The notes under the pieces are model-generated. The model was not told the DNA's origin. It saw only the letters and a list, made by a program, of their open reading frames with translations, and searched no databases. From Desulfatitalea sp. UBA4791 (GTDB taxonomy: Bacteria > Desulfobacterota > Desulfobacteria > Desulfobacterales > Desulfosarcinaceae), in contig DHGT01000114.1 in NCBI GenBank assembly GCA_002402905.1, positions 1-8,325 of the forward strand: 8,325 nucleotides of DNA, given 5' to 3'. Shown here in pieces: positions 5,912-8,325 of the stretch (position 1 is its first letter; each line of letters starts with the position of its first letter). The translations under genes and the position numbers were made by a program.

Positions 5912-7327
5912 ATGCAGTGGACCGTTGAGCACATCTTGAAAGCCACCGGGGGACAGCTGCGTTATGGCCCTTCGGGTTCGTGCTTCCATGGCGTGACCAT
6001 CGATTCGCGGTCTGCCCATGCCGGTCAGCTTTTCGTCGCCATTCGCGGTGAGCGCCATGACGGGCACACCTTCATCGACCAGGTGATCGACAAGGGCGTT
6101 CGGGGGGTGGTCGTGCAGGCCGGGACGTCGGTGGCGCTGGCCCACGGTCGGTGGCAAACCCAGGAGGTCACCTGCATCGAAGTGCCGGATACGATCGGCG
6201 CCCTGGGCGCCCTGGCCGCATATCAGCGCGGCCGTTCGGCCATTCCGGTGGTGGCCATCACCGGCTCCAACGGCAAGACCTCGACGCGCCAAATGACCGC
6301 CCTGGTCGTCGGTCAACGGTACCGTATGCTGACCACCCAGGGCAATTTCAACAATGAAATCGGTCTGCCCCTGACCCTGTTCCAATTGTCGTCGGACCAC
6401 GAGGCAGCGGTTCTGGAATTGGGAATGAACCACCCGGGCGAAATGTCCCGGTTGGGCGCGATTTGCCGGCCGACCATCGCGGTGATTACCAATGTGGGGC
6501 CGGCCCACCTGGAATTCTTGGGTTCCCTGGAGGGTGTCGCGCGGGCCAAGGGGGAATTGATCGCCCATGTCGACGTCCGGGGAACGGTCATTTTGAATCG
6601 GGACGATGCCCATGTGACCGCATTGGCCGCCGGGGCCAATCGGAAGGTGGTCTTTTTCGGCATTGATCCGGAGGCCCAAGTCCGGGCCCGGGACATCCGG
6701 CTGGCCGACCGGGGCATCACCTTCGAGCTGGTATTGCCCGATGAGACCCTCATGATCCATCTGGGCACCCCCGGACGTTTCATGGTCGCCAATGCGTTGG
6801 CTGCAGCAGCCGTCGGCCATGTCCTGGCGCTGACGGCGGCCGAGATCAAGAATGGCCTGGAGGCCTTCGTACCGACTCGGGGGCGACTGCAGGTGCTGGA
6901 GACGGCGCGGGGCATTCACGTCATCGACGACACCTACAATGCCAACCCGGAATCCATGGCGGCGGCCTTCGATACGTTGCGCGCACTGCGTCAAGGAGGC
7001 GCCGGCATCATCGTGGTGGGCGACATGCTCGAATTGGGTGAACATGCCGAGCGCCTGCACCGCGAGATGGGCGCGCGGGCGGCCCGATCGGGTGCATCCA
7101 GATTATATGTCTGCGGCCATTTTGCCGAAGCCGTGCGCCAAGGCGCCCAAGGCCAAGGCATGGCGCCCGATGCCGTCTTCATCGGGGAAAAGAGTGAAAT
7201 TACCGCCGATTTGATCGATCGTCTGGCGGCCGGCGACTGGGTTCTGGTGAAGGGTTCCCGCGGCATGGCCATGGAGAGCGTGGTCGAGGCCCTTCGGTCA
7301 TGGGGCGACGAGCCGACGCCGCTTTGA
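5912..7327 (+). CDS. murF: UDP-N-acetylmuramoyl-tripeptide--D-alanyl-D-alanine ligase MurF
   Basis: MurF completes the cytosolic precursor by ATP-dependent addition of D-Ala-D-Ala to UDP-MurNAc-tripeptide. The 471-residue protein matches the usual length and domain order. The N-terminal substrate domain contains VTIDSR (28-33) and LFVAIRGERHDGH (40-52). The ATPase domain has the P-loop AITGSNGKTSTR (115-126), NFNNEIGLP (145-153), ELGMNHPGEM (169-178) and NVGPAHLEFLGS (194-205). The C-terminal domain has DDTYNANPESM (339-349), GDMLELGEHAERLH (370-383) and VLVKGSRGMAME (444-455). At the domain junction GRFMVANALAAAA (288-300) replaces the more usual GRHNxxNALAA, so the common His-Asn pair is Phe-Met here; the rest is intact and the enzyme should be active. 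ATG 5912 is preceded by AAGGAG (5902-5907), a strong ribosome binding site that overlaps the murE stop. An 88-bp gap follows before mraY. Confidence 0.97.
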   Translation: MQWTVEHILKATGGQLRYGPSGSCFHGVTIDSRSAHAGQLFVAIRGERHDGHTFIDQVIDKGVRGVVVQAGTSVALAHGRWQTQEVTCIEVPDTIGALGALAAYQRGRSAIPVVAITGSNGKTSTRQMTALVVGQRYRMLTTQGNFNNEIGLPLTLFQLSSDHEAAVLELGMNHPGEMSRLGAICRPTIAVITNVGPAHLEFLGSLEGVARAKGELIAHVDVRGTVILNRDDAHVTALAAGANRKVVFFGIDPEAQVRARDIRLADRGITFELVLPDETLMIHLGTPGRFMVANALAAAAVGHVLALTAAEIKNGLEAFVPTRGRLQVLETARGIHVIDDTYNANPESMAAAFDTLRALRQGGAGIIVVGDMLELGEHAERLHREMGARAARSGASRLYVCGHFAEAVRQGAQGQGMAPDAVFIGEKSEITADLIDRLAAGDWVLVKGSRGMAMESVVEALRSWGDEPTPL

Positions 7328-7340
7328 ATCACAATTAAAG

Positions 7341-7365
7341 GGTACGGATGGGGAAATCCAGTACC
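7341..7365 (+). other. Bulged hairpin in the murF-mraY gap
   Basis: GGTAC-GGAT (7341-7349) can pair with ATCC-A-GTACC (7356-7365) to form a 9-bp stem with one bulged A and a 6-nt loop GGGGAA. No T-run follows on the + strand, so it is not an intrinsic terminator for murF. It lies in the only long gap inside the operon and could affect mRNA processing or stability. Read on the - strand, the stem is followed by a short T-rich stretch, but no - strand gene ends there. Function is unknown; the pairing itself is visible. Confidence 0.45.
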
Positions 7366-7415
7366 GAACAGGACGAAGCACATTGCTTGCGGATAAACCC
7401 CGAAAAGAGGCCTGA

Positions 7416-8325
7416 ATGCTCTATCACCTGCTCTATCCACTGCACACGACCATCTCGGCCTTCAATGTGTTCCGCTATATCACCTTCCGGAGCATATACG
7501 CCATCCTGACGGCCTTTTTGATCTGTTTTCTGTTGGGCCCCTGGGTGATTCGCAGGCTGAGTTATCTGCAGGTGGGACAATATATCCGCGAAGACGGCCC
7601 CCAGAGCCATCTTCAGAAGGCGGGAACGCCCACCATGGGCGGGGTGTTGATCATTATCGCCGTAGCCGGGGCCACCCTGCTCTGGGCCGACCTGACCAAT
7701 TTTTTCATCTGGATCGTCTTGCTGGTGCTGATCGGCTTCGGATTGATCGGTTTCGTCGACGACTACCTCATGCAGGTGAAAAAGCGCAGCAAGGGATTGA
7801 GCGGGCGCGGCAAACTGATCCTGCAGACCGTTCTGGCACTGTTCACCGGGATGCTGCTCGTCCTGCACCCAGGCTTCGATACCCATGTGACCATGCCTTT
7901 TTTCAAGAACGTCTCTCCTGAGCTGGGGTGGTGGTATGCCGTTTTTGCCGCCTTCGTCGTCGTGGGCGCGTCCAACGCCGTCAATTTGACCGATGGCCTG
8001 GACGGTCTGGCCATCGGACCGGTGACGGTCGCGGCCGTGGCGTACATGATTTTCGCCTATGTGGCCGGTCACATCAAAATCGCCGAGTACCTGCAGATCC
8101 ATTTCGTTTCCGGCTGCGGCGAGGTGACCGTATTCTGTGGGGCGCTCATCGGGGCCGGTTTGGGGTTTCTCTGGTTCAATGCCTATCCGGCCCAGGTCTT
8201 TATGGGGGACGTGGGGTCCTTGTCATTGGGCGGGAGCCTGGGGGTGGTGGCATTGATTACCAAACAGGAAATTGTCCTGGCCCTGGTGGGGGGGCTGTTC
8301 GTCATCGAGGCCCTGTCGGTGATTT
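7416..8325 (+). CDS. mraY: Phospho-N-acetylmuramoyl-pentapeptide-transferase MraY (C-terminus cut by window edge)
   Basis: MraY is the integral membrane enzyme that transfers phospho-MurNAc-pentapeptide from UDP to undecaprenyl phosphate, forming lipid I, the first membrane step of peptidoglycan synthesis. 303 of about 360 residues are visible. Hydrophobic helices alternate with cytoplasmic loops bearing the family motifs: KAGTPTMGG (68-76), the Mg-site pair D115-D116 in FVDDYLMQ (113-120), NAVNLTDGLDGLA (187-199) with catalytic-site D193, and FMGDVGSLSLGG (262-273) with D265. The conserved histidine motif and the last helices should lie past the right edge. The start is secure: an in-frame TGA (7413-7415) directly precedes ATG 7416, and AGAGG (7406-7410) is 5 nt upstream. 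It follows murF, which makes its soluble substrate. murD and ftsW would be the expected next genes. Confidence 0.97.
   Translation, partial: MLYHLLYPLHTTISAFNVFRYITFRSIYAILTAFLICFLLGPWVIRRLSYLQVGQYIREDGPQSHLQKAGTPTMGGVLIIIAVAGATLLWADLTNFFIWIVLLVLIGFGLIGFVDDYLMQVKKRSKGLSGRGKLILQTVLALFTGMLLVLHPGFDTHVTMPFFKNVSPELGWWYAVFAAFVVVGASNAVNLTDGLDGLAIGPVTVAAVAYMIFAYVAGHIKIAEYLQIHFVSGCGEVTVFCGALIGAGLGFLWFNAYPAQVFMGDVGSLSLGGSLGVVALITKQEIVLALVGGLFVIEALSVI

Noticed and set aside
5876..7060. 394-codon open frame on the - strand across murF
   Set aside because: It mirrors murF with the same shadow-like composition and no motif.
7341..7365. Intrinsic terminator after murF
   Set aside because: The stem is followed by GAACAGG with no T-run, and mraY follows in the same direction as expected for one operon.
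7335..8102. 255-codon open frame on the - strand across mraY
   Set aside because: The + strand encodes MraY with its membrane helices and catalytic aspartates; the - frame is polar, Gln/His/Asp-rich and has no motif.
1..8325. Mobile element, CRISPR, tRNA/rRNA or novel defence system
   Set aside because: Apart from the divergent HD gene and its intergenic region, the window is filled by a standard dcw gene set; I saw no transposase, inverted terminal repeats, spaced repeats or structured RNA gene.

Overview
This window is the front end of a bacterial division and cell wall (dcw) gene cluster. All seven cluster genes read on the + strand in the classical order: mraZ, rsmH (mraW), ftsL, ftsI (pbpB), murE, murF and mraY, the last cut by the right edge. 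A separate gene for an HD-domain hydrolase of the YedJ type reads away from the cluster on the - strand and is cut by the left edge.

The organism is a diderm-type bacterium with meso-diaminopimelate peptidoglycan, since MurE carries the DNPR motif. Coding DNA is GC-rich and intergenic DNA is clearly AT-rich. The style of the proteins (RsmH with a CxC-X6-CxC insert, an FtsL ending in a PGQIV-like tail, a compact FtsI) suggests a sulfate-reducer-like deltaproteobacterium (Desulfobacterota). That placement is an inference from how the proteins look, not from a search.

Layout: positions 1-615 hold the HD gene (-). Positions 616-888 are an AT-rich divergent intergenic region. It has a candidate - strand promoter (679-708), a candidate + strand promoter (831-860) and three TGG boxes at exact 10-bp spacing (860-882), which look like the MraZ operator. 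From 889 to 7327 the genes are packed with gaps of 17 bp or less or with overlaps: ftsL/ftsI overlap by 11 bp and ftsI/murE by 4 bp. This implies one transcript with translational coupling. The only sizeable internal gap is 88 bp between murF and mraY; it holds a bulged hairpin (7341-7365).

How the genes work together: MraZ is the autoregulator of the operon. RsmH methylates 16S rRNA. FtsL and FtsI are divisome parts, a bitopic scaffold and the septal transpeptidase. MurE and MurF add mDAP and D-Ala-D-Ala to the UDP-MurNAc peptide, and MraY moves the finished precursor onto undecaprenyl phosphate to make lipid I. murD, ftsW, murG and murC would be expected beyond the right edge.

I found no mobile element, CRISPR array, RNA gene or undescribed system here. 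The region is conserved core genome, and the points worth a second look are regulatory details and small sequence departures.
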